From a virus, in the IMG/VR virus record IMGVR_UViG_3300002488_000048, positions 1-28,593 of that record: DNA of 28,593 nucleotides. One strand, written 5' to 3'. The notes under the pieces were generated by a model that searched no databases, was not told the origin of the DNA, and saw nothing but the letters and a program-made list of their open reading frames with translations. The first letter of the stretch is position 1, and each line of letters begins with the position of its first letter. Shown here piece by piece: positions 21,142 through 28,593 of this stretch. Made by a program: the position numbers and the translations under genes.

Positions 21142-21654
21142 TCAAAGAACCCATCCGTTAAAAGTTGCATCGTAACTTGGATAAATATCATCATTTGTGT
21201 TTGTAGTGTATTCTGGAAACTTAGTTTGATTAAAAGACATATGATCTATAAACCTCCTAGAATACCACTCAGCATAAGTTCTTGCTTTTTCAACTAGGTA
21301 ATCAACTTCTCCTTTATTGACTGTCTCAGCGTTCTCTGAAGTGTGTTTAAAAACACCTCCGTTTTTTATTTGATATGCCGCAAAAGGAATGTAATCCACT
21401 TGAGCAAACCAAATTAACATTGGCTGAATATATTCATTTAAAAGGGTTTTATAATCAGAATAAGGAGCAGTATCTATGTCTCCATTACCTATTATTGTTG
21501 TATATTTATCGTACAATTTACTGCCTAAATAATTTTGAATATTTATTTGCTGACTTATTTTGATGAATTGAATAAATTTGTCAGTATCTACATTCCCATC
21601 TAAGATTGAATTTCTGACTAAATCTGTGCGATTAATAAAAAGTACTGTTGCCAT
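21142..21654 (-). CDS. Head-tail connector protein
   Basis: A 170-aa, mainly helical protein: MATVLFINRTDLVRNSILDG, then FIQFIKISQQINIQNYLGSK, LLNEYIQPMLIWFAQVDYIP and AETVNKGEVDYLVEKARTYA. Size and helical bundle pattern fit gp6/gp15-type connectors that bind the portal. It follows the portal gene directly with a TAATG overlap. Assigned mainly by context. Confidence 0.65.
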   Translation of the reverse strand: MATVLFINRTDLVRNSILDGNVDTDKFIQFIKISQQINIQNYLGSKLYDKYTTIIGNGDIDTAPYSDYKTLLNEYIQPMLIWFAQVDYIPFAAYQIKNGGVFKHTSENAETVNKGEVDYLVEKARTYAEWYSRRFIDHMSFNQTKFPEYTTNTNDDIYPSYDATFNGWVL

Positions 21655-23885
21655 TAGTATTTATATTTTAATGATCCGTGATTTGGCAAATCAAATGTTG
21701 CTCTTTTTGCATCCTTACTTCCAAAAGGATTCCTTAAATAACTTTTAGGAATTGTTCCTGTTCTCCTGTAATTTTTTAAATCTTCACTTACATCAGCCCC
21801 TTTTTTCCTTCTGTATAGTATTTGTTTCCAAGCGTGTCTACAATAACAACCACCCTTGTATTTAAATAAATCATAAGTAGTTTTACCTGCAGGGCTAAAT
21901 TGACCATTAATACCTGCTCTACTTGCTTTATCAATATCTTCAATAGTATAAACAGTTCCTCTTTTAGATAAATCCATCATTTTCTTACAGAAATCTCTTG
22001 TTTTGTAACTACTTTTGCGTTTACCATCGGCATCTTTTTGTATCGATTTTGCTTTAGATTTTTGATAGTATTGATAACGAATTTTATAATTATTTGAATC
22101 TAAATCACTATAAGAACTTCCGTTATTTTTAGATTTTATAGGACTAACTAATTCAACTATTTTACTTAATAAATTTTTTGTTTTATCAACAATACTAGCT
22201 TTGACCCACTCTTCATCTGAAACATTTTCATCACTAATATCTCTAACATCAGTTATAATCCATTCATCATTAACAATTTCACCTTTTAAATTTTGTAAAA
22301 TTAAATCTCCTTGTTCTTGACTTAATTTAGGAATTTCTTTACTGTTTTTTATAGGAACACAATTTGGAACTTTTTTTCCGTTTTTCATTTTAAACCCTAT
22401 CATTTCATAACCTGATTGACAAGGTTCTTTTAGTTCTTGAGATTTTAATGGTACACAATTAGGGACTTTTTTACCATTCTTTATTTTAAATCCGACCATC
22501 TCATATCCATCCCAACAAGGGGCTTTTAACTCTTCGTGAGTTCTACAAGGCATATAATAAGTCTTATCACCTATTTTATGCTCGTGATGACCTTCACAAT
22601 CCATTGCTTTAGCTACTATTTCAGCCTCTTCTATTGTTTCATAAGCAATTTTTCCATCTATATCTTTACTCAATCTAATAACACCCTCAACATCTGAACT
22701 CATTTGAATCCCTGTCTCTTCCTCAATATCTTCTTTGCCTTGAAGAGCAGGATCAACTTCTGTAAATTCTAATGGTTGTAAGGTTATAAAATACAGATTT
22801 AAAGAAATATCATTATAAGCTAGTAAAGTATCAAAGCAATCAATTAAAAGTTCTTGAAAAGGTCTGATAACCGTATTATCCATTAATAATGATGCAGTTT
22901 TAATTTCATCTGCGTTGTTGCCTAATCCAGAACCATCTTTAATACCTAATAACATAGGTGAAACAATTCTATGAGCCACCATTATTTTCTGAGTTGATTC
23001 AGTAGATAAAAATTGATACTGATTATGAGCATCAGAAATTTGTATAGGAGTTACATCTGCTTTTGATTCTACATTATCATTAAACGCAAGTATAAATTTT
23101 CCTGCATTTGAAGTTCCAGAAAATTTCATTGCAATTTTGCTTTCTAATAATTCTCTTTCTTCTTGATTAGGAGTACCATTATTAAAATTAATTAGCATAT
23201 TAGGAGACAATCCATTCATTATATTATTAATGTGAAAATTGCTTATCTCCTCTTCTAATTGAGCGTATTGTAATCCTCCTTGATAATCTACAGGACTATA
23301 ATAGTAAAACCCTGCTTTGTAAGGTTTAATGTAATAAATCTCTATCCCTTCTTTTGACATTCCGTAAGCAGGAATTCTTAAAGGCTTATCACTTGGCTTT
23401 ATCTTTGACCAATCTTTAAAATAATAATATGCAGGTATTTCTCCTTCTGCATTTGCTTTTTCTGCTCTTAATGTCTCAACAGGCATATGAACTAATTCTA
23501 CAATTCTAGACCTGTCTTTTGAGTAGATCACTTGTATTGCGGCTTGACCCATTAATTTAAGATCATAACAAACTTTCATTACGCAATCTTTATTAAATAA
23601 AGAAATCATTTGTGCGTATTGATCAGGCTTTCTACTTGCATCTGTTGCTCCTAAACCCTTACCGTATATTGCTTGACTTATTCCGTTTATAGCGGCATTA
23701 TTAGTAGGACTACCATTATATCTGTCAATTAAATACTGAAAATAATTGTTATCTTCTCCATAAGCAACCCAATCTTTATTGGTTACTTCAATAATCTCAG
23801 GAGAAGTGTAAGTGCTAAGGTTTAAAACCCCAAAACTAGATTGATTAGATGTAACACCTTTAGGTAAATTTTTATTTCGTTTCAT
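21654..23885 (-). CDS. Portal protein with C-terminal extension
   Basis: A 743-aa protein. Residues 1-390 have portal features: WVAYGEDNNYFQYLIDRYNG, NNAAINGISQAIYGKGLG, the wing region with VELVHMPVETLRAEKANAEG, and a helix HRIVSPMLLGIKDGSGLGNN followed by ETADEIKTAS-like ADEIKTASLLMDNTVIRPFQ. Portals form the dodecameric DNA gate. Unusually, a long extension follows: two tandem Cys repeats (about 450-510, PCWDGYEMVGFKIKNGKKVP and PCQSGYEMIGFKMKNGKKVP, each then NCVP) and a C-terminal domain (about 590-700) with YKTRDFCKKMM, EDIDKASRAGINGQFS and YDLFKYKGGCYCRHAW. From memory the last domain is usual in head maturation proteins, not portals. Confidence 0.85.
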   Translation of the reverse strand: MKRNKNLPKGVTSNQSSFGVLNLSTYTSPEIIEVTNKDWVAYGEDNNYFQYLIDRYNGSPTNNAAINGISQAIYGKGLGATDASRKPDQYAQMISLFNKDCVMKVCYDLKLMGQAAIQVIYSKDRSRIVELVHMPVETLRAEKANAEGEIPAYYYFKDWSKIKPSDKPLRIPAYGMSKEGIEIYYIKPYKAGFYYYSPVDYQGGLQYAQLEEEISNFHINNIMNGLSPNMLINFNNGTPNQEERELLESKIAMKFSGTSNAGKFILAFNDNVESKADVTPIQISDAHNQYQFLSTESTQKIMVAHRIVSPMLLGIKDGSGLGNNADEIKTASLLMDNTVIRPFQELLIDCFDTLLAYNDISLNLYFITLQPLEFTEVDPALQGKEDIEEETGIQMSSDVEGVIRLSKDIDGKIAYETIEEAEIVAKAMDCEGHHEHKIGDKTYYMPCRTHEELKAPCWDGYEMVGFKIKNGKKVPNCVPLKSQELKEPCQSGYEMIGFKMKNGKKVPNCVPIKNSKEIPKLSQEQGDLILQNLKGEIVNDEWIITDVRDISDENVSDEEWVKASIVDKTKNLLSKIVELVSPIKSKNNGSSYSDLDSNNYKIRYQYYQKSKAKSIQKDADGKRKSSYKTRDFCKKMMDLSKRGTVYTIEDIDKASRAGINGQFSPAGKTTYDLFKYKGGCYCRHAWKQILYRRKKGADVSEDLKNYRRTGTIPKSYLRNPFGSKDAKRATFDLPNHGSLKYKY

Positions 23886-24241
23886 ATTACAATATATTCA
23901 TTATTAAAAGAATCATCACTTGTAAATTCACCTTCATTTAATTTATAGTAATCATCATTTATTTGATTAATTGTTTGATCAGTACAAAACATTCTATCTT
24001 TAAATATTATATCTGTACCCGATACTAATTTCATATCGTAAAAATGATTAGATACTAATACAGGACTAAATGTATTTTGAAAGGTTACATAATTACCTGA
24101 TACACTTGCTCCTGTTATTGTGTAATTTACACTTATATTAGTTGAGTCATCCCTTATTGTCATTGTGAAAGTATTTAAACTGTAATCTCTAGGTATTACA
24201 TTAAAAGTCTGTGCAGTTGATGATGTCGTAACTATAATCAT
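23882..24241 (-). CDS. Small beta-rich structural protein
   Basis: A 119-aa protein: MIIVTTSSTAQTFNVIPRDY, alternating strands (TFTMTIRDDS, SVNYTITGA), then FYDMKLVSGTDIIFKDRMFC and TDQTINQINDDYYKLNEGEF. The KDRMFCTDQTI..IN.DYYK.N.G.(Y/F)TS...F.N.YIVI ending is one I associate with a conserved protein in flavobacterial phages. An immunoglobulin-like structural role is likely but not shown. It overlaps the portal start as ATGA. Confidence 0.6.
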   Translation of the reverse strand: MIIVTTSSTAQTFNVIPRDYSLNTFTMTIRDDSTNISVNYTITGASVSGNYVTFQNTFSPVLVSNHFYDMKLVSGTDIIFKDRMFCTDQTINQINDDYYKLNEGEFTSDDSFNNEYIVI

Positions 24242-24277
24242 ATAATATATAACGATATTTTCTCTTTATTTTTTTAT

Positions 24278-24439
24278 TTAAGAACCGCAACCAACACAAT
24301 CAATTTCAGAACTTTCAGGTTTTGAGCCTTTTAATTTCATTTTAAGATTGTGAATTTTATCTCTAGTGTCCATATCTAACATCATATTTCCTGTTAATTG
24401 ATTTTTTAAAGTCTGAATTTGATTTTGTATTTCTTGCAT
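24278..24439 (-). CDS. Small protein with C-terminal CVGC motif
   Basis: A 53-aa protein from the ATG at 24439: MQEIQNQIQTLKNQLTGNMM, LDMDTRDKIHNLKMKLKGSK, ending in SSEIDCVGCGS. An upstream in-frame start at 24511 is rejected since it lies inside the terminator. It is helical with a C-terminal Cys pair. It is the first gene of the portal unit. No family recognised. Confidence 0.6.
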   Translation of the reverse strand: MQEIQNQIQTLKNQLTGNMMLDMDTRDKIHNLKMKLKGSKPESSEIDCVGCGS

Positions 24440-24509
24440 TTTTATAATAAATTTTAAGATTAAAAAGAATGAACAGTAGTGTACTGTCAAGTATTTGCTA
24501 AAATAAAGC

Positions 24510-24545
24510 AAAAAAAAAGCACCCCCTAAAAAAAGAGATGCTTTT
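24510..24545 (-). terminator. Terminator after the tail tube gene
   Basis: On the minus strand AAAAGCA (24539-24545), a 17-nt loop containing T and G runs, TGCTTTT (24515-24521) and continuing T to 24510. Separates the capsid/tail-tube unit from the portal unit. Confidence 0.8.
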
Positions 24546-24563
24546 AAAATAAATTAATAATAA

Positions 24564-25088
24564 TTAGGGAGTAGGATTAATGTTTCCTGATTCTGGAGTA
24601 ATTAAACCACTATCTAAAAAGTAAGGAGCAGTTTCTTCCATTCCTTCAAGTGTCATTGTAAATCCACTTAAATCTCCTGCAGCCGCACCTGTGACAATAG
24701 TCCCTCCTGTAAGTTCCATACCGTTCTCATACCCACAAAGGAATTGATGACCGTAGTAATCCTCTACAACTACCACAGGTCTACCTGCCGCTATTAATTG
24801 AACTTGATTTTTTGTCAAGTTATCCAAAAATGTTAATGTCAAATTTAATGTTTGAGTGTAAAATGTAGTTCCGTTTTCTCTACTACTTGTTATTGTAGTT
24901 TCTAAACTAGAATTTCCTTTTACCTCATACTCGTACCAAGAGGGACCTGCAGTTATTGCAGTTACCATTTGAGTAGTTCCGTCTATTGTAGCTTCTATAG
25001 GAAATGTATTACTAAAATAAACCGTTTTTACTCCTCCGAATGCTGATTTGCAGGGTAAATCTCTTCCTGCTGTTACTGAACAAGGCAT
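24564..25088 (-). CDS. Probable major tail tube protein
   Basis: A 174-aa protein beginning MPCSVTAGRDLPCKSAFGGV KTVYFSNTF, with SRENGTTFYTQTLNLTLTFL, QLIAAGRPVVVVEDYYGHQF and GDLSGFTMTLEGMEETAPYF. This pattern (C..GG...VYF, ENGT..Y.Q.L.L.L, VED..G....G..NG, G...G.T.T..G.E..AP) is what I know from major tail tube proteins of Bacteroidota phages. It is flanked by two terminators, so it has its own transcription unit, as expected for an abundant protein. Confidence 0.72.
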   Translation of the reverse strand: MPCSVTAGRDLPCKSAFGGVKTVYFSNTFPIEATIDGTTQMVTAITAGPSWYEYEVKGNSSLETTITSSRENGTTFYTQTLNLTLTFLDNLTKNQVQLIAAGRPVVVVEDYYGHQFLCGYENGMELTGGTIVTGAAAGDLSGFTMTLEGMEETAPYFLDSGLITPESGNINPTP

Positions 25089-25104
25089 AATTTTTTAAGT
25101 TTAA

Positions 25105-25138
25105 TAAAAAAGGGTAGATAGACTTTTACCACCTACCC
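25105..25138 (-). terminator. Terminator after the capsid gene
   Basis: On the minus strand GGGTAG (25133-25138), an interrupted 15-nt loop, CTACCC (25112-25117) and seven T (25105-25111). Confidence 0.85.
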
Positions 25139-25159
25139 TCTTTATAGTTTATAATTTAT

Positions 25160-26113
25160 TTAAGAATAGTAAACAATATCAGCCCCTATCCCGATTTGTA
25201 CCCCTGCAGAATAACGCATCACGAACCTAACGTTGGATGACCCATCGATATCTTGCATATCAATGATACGAATTTCTTGCATATCGTTTAGTAAACCTGT
25301 TCCAAAGAACAAATTACTTCTTTGTGCGGCAATCATCTTGTTATTAGCTAATCCTGGGGAAACAAAAATCTTCACACCATTAACTGTTAATGATCCATTA
25401 TTCCACCATTGAGTACCCATATTGTTCACACCATTTGCACCCAAACCATTAGCGGCAAATCCACCAAGTGCTTGGACATAAAATTTAGCGATGCTTGAAG
25501 GTATATAAATAAACAAATCCTCTTTTCCGTAAAGAGCGGCAGGGATTGCATCTACAACCTTAGATAACTCATCTATAACATTTGCGGCATCAACTCCACC
25601 ACCAACTGCGGCTACATCATTTACTGTAGCATCACCTGCCAATAAAGTTTCATATCCATTAAATTCACCTACGTTAGCGGCAAAGCCTTGAAACATTGTA
25701 GTTTCAATTTTTTGAGCGACCTCTGCGGCAACGTGAGCAATCATAAAATCACTAAACTTTGGAGGAAGTGTTTTTGACATTCCGTATCCCATTGACTGTG
25801 CTTCCCAATCAGAAACAAAATCTTTTTTACAAAGTTGTAAGTTAACTTGAAATTCATCAGGTTCTAAAATAGTCTCTGTTAAAGTTACAGAACTATTAGG
25901 ATTAAAATCACAACTTGCATCAGATACTAAAGCTCCTGTATCTAGTTTTTTAATTACTTCTTTATAAGCAATATTTGGTTTAACTGTTACACCACCATCA
26001 TTAATTGTACTTGCTGAAAGTAAAGCTGCAGCGATATATTCACCTGCAAATTCACCTGCATAAGTAGTTGTAATGCTAGTAGTTGTTCCCAATTGTACTT
26101 TGTTTAAACTCAT
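25160..26113 (-). CDS. Major capsid protein
   Basis: A 317-aa protein that fits a major capsid protein of the kind seen in Bacteroidota phages: MSLNKVQLGTTTSITTTYAG, FAGEYIAAALLSASTINDGG, ETILEPDEFQVNLQLCKKDF, then AAEVAQKIETTMFQGFAANV, KEDLFIYIPSSIAKFYVQAL and a final VRFMVRYSAGVQIGI-type strand. Codon use here is less AT-rich than in neighbours, with several GCG and CCC codons, as expected for a highly expressed gene. It follows scaffold and decoration genes and precedes a terminator. Strong by context. Confidence 0.85.
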   Translation of the reverse strand: MSLNKVQLGTTTSITTTYAGEFAGEYIAAALLSASTINDGGVTVKPNIAYKEVIKKLDTGALVSDASCDFNPNSSVTLTETILEPDEFQVNLQLCKKDFVSDWEAQSMGYGMSKTLPPKFSDFMIAHVAAEVAQKIETTMFQGFAANVGEFNGYETLLAGDATVNDVAAVGGGVDAANVIDELSKVVDAIPAALYGKEDLFIYIPSSIAKFYVQALGGFAANGLGANGVNNMGTQWWNNGSLTVNGVKIFVSPGLANNKMIAAQRSNLFFGTGLLNDMQEIRIIDMQDIDGSSNVRFVMRYSAGVQIGIGADIVYYS

Positions 26114-26137
26114 TTTTTTATATTTTAAAAATTAATA

Positions 26138-26557
26138 TTAAGATTCAGATGCCCAAATTCCTACACCACCGACAATATACCATTCAGTTAAAGCTACTGC
26201 TTTAAGAATAACGTAATCACCTTTATTTGCGGTTGCTTTTGTATTTACCCAATCCTTATCTACTACTCCACTTGCTACTGAATCAGCAGAAGAATTAGCA
26301 ATAGTTCCATTAATACTATCTACTGCATTAGGAGATAGCGTCAAAATATTGTTTCCATCACTACCTGTGTTTCTAAACAAGAATGTCATACCTAAATTAC
26401 CTGCTTCAATTTTTGGCAAAGTAATTACTAGTGCATCTGTTGCTACGTTTTGATCAATACCTGCATCACCTGCAACCACATCTACTGTTGAGGTTATAGT
26501 ATGTTGCTTTGATTGAACATAAACAATGTCATTTGATGTTGTGTTTGTTGTACTCAT
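26138..26557 (-). CDS. Probable head decoration / capsid-associated protein
   Basis: A 139-aa beta-rich protein: STVDVVAGDAGIDQNVATDA, LVITLPKIEAGNLGMTFLFR, NTGSDGNNILTLSPNAVDSI and YVILKAVALTEWYIVGGVGI. The VITLP...AG...F.F.NTG.DG.N...LSP...D.I.G motif is usual in phage virion proteins that decorate capsids. It is immediately upstream of the capsid gene. Exact role inferred from position. Confidence 0.6.
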   Translation of the reverse strand: MSTTNTTSNDIVYVQSKQHTITSTVDVVAGDAGIDQNVATDALVITLPKIEAGNLGMTFLFRNTGSDGNNILTLSPNAVDSINGTIANSSADSVASGVVDKDWVNTKATANKGDYVILKAVALTEWYIVGGVGIWASES

Positions 26558-27189
26558 TTTATGTTACTTATTTTATTTAAAATTCTATCTAATGTTGTAT
26601 TTATTCTGTTTTCAGAATACACAAATTTCATTTCTTTTGTGCTTTCTCCTTCTGGACTGTGTTTAATTGCTTGTGACATAGGTTCAGTTGAAAGATTTTC
26701 TTTAACTTCTTCTTTATCTTCTGAATTAAACTCTTCTTTTACAGTTCTGGATTTTAAAACACTATCAGATGCCTCTACTTTTTCTTTTTTTAAATCTTCA
26801 ACTGCATCTTCCAAGTTTTTCATCCTTTCCTCTAATTCGACCATTTTCTCCATCTTTTTCTCATAACCCATATCTTCATCGTTGTGATCTTCTTTATGAT
26901 CTAAATCTTCGGTCTCTTCGGGTTCTTCCTTTTGAGGTACACCATCATCAGGTTCTCTCATATCAGAAATCATTCCCTCTTCTTCAGATACTAATAATCT
27001 ACCATCTTCAAGAATATACTCTCCAACAGGTAAAGCTACTTTTTCATCATCAGTTACGATAAATACTTCCTTACCTTTCTCAAATGATTCTGCTTCTATA
27101 ACAGTACCATTTTGTAACTTTTGTCTTTCAAGTTTTACCTCAATATTCAAAAGTGTTCTAATTTGATTAACCATTTCATTTGATTTCAT
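26554..27189 (-). CDS. Scaffold-like protein
   Basis: A 211-aa, very acidic protein. The N-terminal part reads VKLERQKLQNGTVIEAESFE, KGKEVFIVTDDEKVALPVGE, YILEDGRLLVSEEEGMISDM; then comes an Asp/Glu/Lys-rich low-complexity segment (75-105) and a coiled coil (about 108-140). The C-terminus is polar. From memory, this protein type stands between the XkdF protease and the capsid gene in flavobacterial phages, which suits an internal scaffold cleaved by the protease. It overlaps the decoration gene by 4 nt. Confidence 0.68.
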   Translation of the reverse strand: MKSNEMVNQIRTLLNIEVKLERQKLQNGTVIEAESFEKGKEVFIVTDDEKVALPVGEYILEDGRLLVSEEEGMISDMREPDDGVPQKEEPEETEDLDHKEDHNDEDMGYEKKMEKMVELEERMKNLEDAVEDLKKEKVEASDSVLKSRTVKEEFNSEDKEEVKENLSTEPMSQAIKHSPEGESTKEMKFVYSENRINTTLDRILNKISNIK

Positions 27190-27242
27190 ATTTAATAAAC
27201 GTTTAATAAAAATTATTTTGCATTTTCGTTTGTTTTTTTTAC

Positions 27243-27404
27243 CTAAGAACCACTCCCTGTTACATTACCAATCCCTTGATTCATCATTGCACCTTTACAA
27301 CAATCTCTTGAGTAAGTATTCGTATCTTGACAAAGACACGCTCTTGTACTTGACTTTGGGGAAGTTCTACTAGGTAATACTGATCTTCTATTTATCCCTT
27401 GCAT
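27243..27404 (-). CDS. Small Cys-rich phage protein
   Basis: A 53-aa frame from the ATG at 27404: MQGINRRSVLPSRTSPKSST, RACLCQDTNTYSRDCCKGAM, MNQGIGNVTGSGS. The CLC..(D)..TYS.(D/E)CC.G....QGIG.. motif (four Cys, a CxC and a CC) matches a short protein I associate with the head region of Bacteroidota phages. It may bind metal or be a minor capsid part. It starts 4 nt after the 142-aa gene. Confidence 0.7.
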   Translation of the reverse strand: MQGINRRSVLPSRTSPKSSTRACLCQDTNTYSRDCCKGAMMNQGIGNVTGSGS

Positions 27405-27407
27405 TTA

Positions 27408-27836
27408 TTATAATTCTTTTTTAGCGTCTCCAATAACAGACTTTAAAATTTTTGTTGCTTCCTCTAATTTTTTTAATGATCCATCTAAATCATTATAACC
27501 TTTAACATTTTTTGGGGGAACACCTAAATCACTAGCTAATGAAGAAACATAATCTTTAAGTTGTTTTACTTTAGATTTTTGTTCTTTTATATAGTTAACA
27601 GAATCACTATAAGCACTTATAGAATCCTGTAATTCCTTTTTTGCAGATGATACTTGTATAATTTCATTTGATAAGGCTTTCCTTTCATCTTGTACATTGC
27701 GAGCATCTTCCATAATATCATCAATTCGCTCTTTAATATCTTGCATTGCAGTCAACTCAATCTTTTGTGATGCTAATTGAGTTTTATCCTTTGGGAATTT
27801 ATTTAATACGCTATCTAAGTTGTTTTGTATATTCAT
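27408..27836 (-). CDS. Coiled-coil protein, paralogue A
   Basis: A 142-aa protein starting MNIQNNLDSVLNKFPKDKTQ LASQKIEL, followed by continuous coiled coil to about residue 100 and YVSSLASDLGVPPKNVKGYN near the end. It shares MNIQNN, (F)xKDKxQLxSQKxEL and the general layout with the next upstream gene, so the two arose by tandem duplication. No family recognised. Position between protease and scaffold suggests a head assembly role. Confidence 0.65.
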   Translation of the reverse strand: MNIQNNLDSVLNKFPKDKTQLASQKIELTAMQDIKERIDDIMEDARNVQDERKALSNEIIQVSSAKKELQDSISAYSDSVNYIKEQKSKVKQLKDYVSSLASDLGVPPKNVKGYNDLDGSLKKLEEATKILKSVIGDAKKEL

Positions 27837-27897
27837 TTTATTTAATTTTTAATTATTACTATTTTTTTGCAAAAACAGGTTACTCAGTTTACTCATT

Positions 27898-28278
27898 TTA
27901 AAATATTGAATACATTTTAGTTATTGCTTGATTTAATTTTTGTGTTTCTTTAACACCATCTTTAGATGATAATATTTTATTTTTTATAATCACAGGTAAA
28001 TCAACTCCTAATTCTTTTGCTGACGATTCTAATTTTTCACCTTGTTTTATTAACTCTTGATAATCTTTAGATTGTTGAGAATATTTAACTTCTGCTTTTC
28101 TTAAATTATCTATTAATTGTTTACTTATTTCAGCATTTTCATCATTAACTTTATTAAATTTCTTTTCAAAATCATCTGCTAAACCTAATTCAACTTTTTG
28201 TGATTTTAATTGAACTTTATCTTTTGAAAATCCTTCTAAAATTTTGTTTAAATTCTTGGAGTTATTTTGAATATTCAT
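27898..28278 (-). CDS. Coiled-coil protein, paralogue B
   Basis: A 126-aa protein starting MNIQNNSKNLNKILEGFSKD KVQLKSQKVELG, then coiled coil (about 30-95), SAKELGVDLPVIIKNKI and a helical end. The shared start, the LGV(D/P).P segment near the end and near-equal length show it is a diverged copy of the 142-aa protein. Begins one base after the protease stop, so it is co-translated with the protease. Confidence 0.65.
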   Translation of the reverse strand: MNIQNNSKNLNKILEGFSKDKVQLKSQKVELGLADDFEKKFNKVNDENAEISKQLIDNLRKAEVKYSQQSKDYQELIKQGEKLESSAKELGVDLPVIIKNKILSSKDGVKETQKLNQAITKMYSIF

Positions 28279-28279
28279 T

Positions 28280-28591
28280 TTACTTAATTTTTAACTGTTT
28301 TAATTTACTTAATGACCAATTTTTAGCAGATTTTCCACCCCACAAAAGGTATGAAATAGTCCCACAGGCTTTTGTATTTGAAGGATCATAATACTCTTCT
28401 GCTCTGCTTAAATAAGAGTACATTCTTTTTATTGTGCTAACTGAAATAGGTTTTCCTTGTGCGAGTTGTTTCGCTCTTATTTTTCCTGTATTAGTTGCAC
28501 ATTTATTATTAACCTTTTCATTTAATTCAATTCCTCTTTTAGCATTGTTTTTAACTGAATCAGGATAATCAGAATAAGATTCAAGATCAAT
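28280..28591 (-). CDS. C-terminal part of the prohead protease (cut by window edge)
   Basis: A frame open from the right edge ends at 28280: IDLESYSDYPDSVKNNAKRG, IELNEKVNNKCATNTGKIRA, KQLAQGKPISVSTIKRMYSY then SRAEEYYDPSNTKACGTISY and LLWGGKSAKNWSLSKLKQL. From memory, this YSDYP..V..NA.R..........C.T..GK.RA.QLA...PIS..T..RM.SY..R.......... CG..... WGG......W...KL pattern is a domain common at the C-terminus of head maturation proteases in Bacteroidota phages. With the N-terminal part at 1-306 it would form one protease gene. 103 residues visible. Confidence 0.65.
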   Translation of the reverse strand: MDLESYSDYPDSVKNNAKRGIELNEKVNNKCATNTGKIRAKQLAQGKPISVSTIKRMYSYLSRAEEYYDPSNTKACGTISYLLWGGKSAKNWSLSKLKQLKIK

Positions 28592-28593
28592 AT

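Noticed and set aside
21071-21145. 24-aa frame with TTG start between connector and fibre genes (SYKPKEENIKKLKQYLLKLK)
   Set aside because: Couples neatly to both neighbours, but it is very short, Lys-rich as expected from A-rich spacer, and needs a TTG start.
27849-27896. 15-aa frame MSKLSNLFLQKNSNN between the two paralogues
   Set aside because: Too short to judge; may be a remnant or leader peptide of the duplication.

Overview
This window reads as a nearly complete genome of a small tailed virus (siphovirus type) infecting a member of the Bacteroidota, most likely a flavobacterium. It is very AT-rich, every convincing gene lies on the minus strand, genes overlap by 1-20 nt, and the clearest promoters have the Bacteroidota form TTTG-N19-21-TAnnTTTG rather than -35/-10 boxes. 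Several structural proteins (prohead protease, scaffold-like protein, tail tube, tail assembly chaperone, large tail protein) have the look I associate with flavobacterial phages. No integrase, repressor, tRNA, CRISPR array or insertion sequence was seen, so nothing supports lysogeny.

Transcription runs from high to low coordinates. Right edge to 24.3 kb: end of a prohead protease, two paralogous coiled-coil proteins, a Cys-rich small protein, scaffold-like protein, a probable decoration protein, major capsid protein, probable tail tube. 24.2-21.1 kb: small structural proteins, a portal with an unusual C-terminal extension, and a head-tail connector. 21.1-16.6 kb: a 992-aa tail fibre with internal repeats, an M15 endolysin, and small membrane proteins that may serve lysis. 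16.5-10.0 kb: recombination, replication and regulation: NinG-like protein, a candidate small RNA, ERF annealing protein, SSB-like protein, RecA/RepA-like ATPase, sigma-like factor, PD-(D/E)XK-like protein, FEN-type exonuclease, DnaA domain IV-like protein, and many tiny proteins. 9.9-8.4 kb: terminase subunits. 7.3-0.3 kb: tail assembly chaperone with a -1 frameshift, tail completion proteins, two large tail proteins, and the tape measure. Left edge: start of a prohead protease.

The left edge encodes the N-terminal 102 residues, and the right edge probably the C-terminal 103 residues, of one XkdF-like protease. The simplest reading is a circularly permuted or circular map of about 29 kb with a short stretch missing inside that gene.

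Three things stand out. (1) The tail assembly chaperone has a U UUU UUA slippery heptamer inside a run of ten T, and its -1 frame continues for 84 codons to a stop coupled to the next start. (2) A roughly 110-nt intergenic transcript is bounded by its own promoter and terminator and carries 11 nt complementary to the start region of the next gene. (3) Terminator hairpins followed by short shared leaders recur through the early region and divide it into small transcription units.
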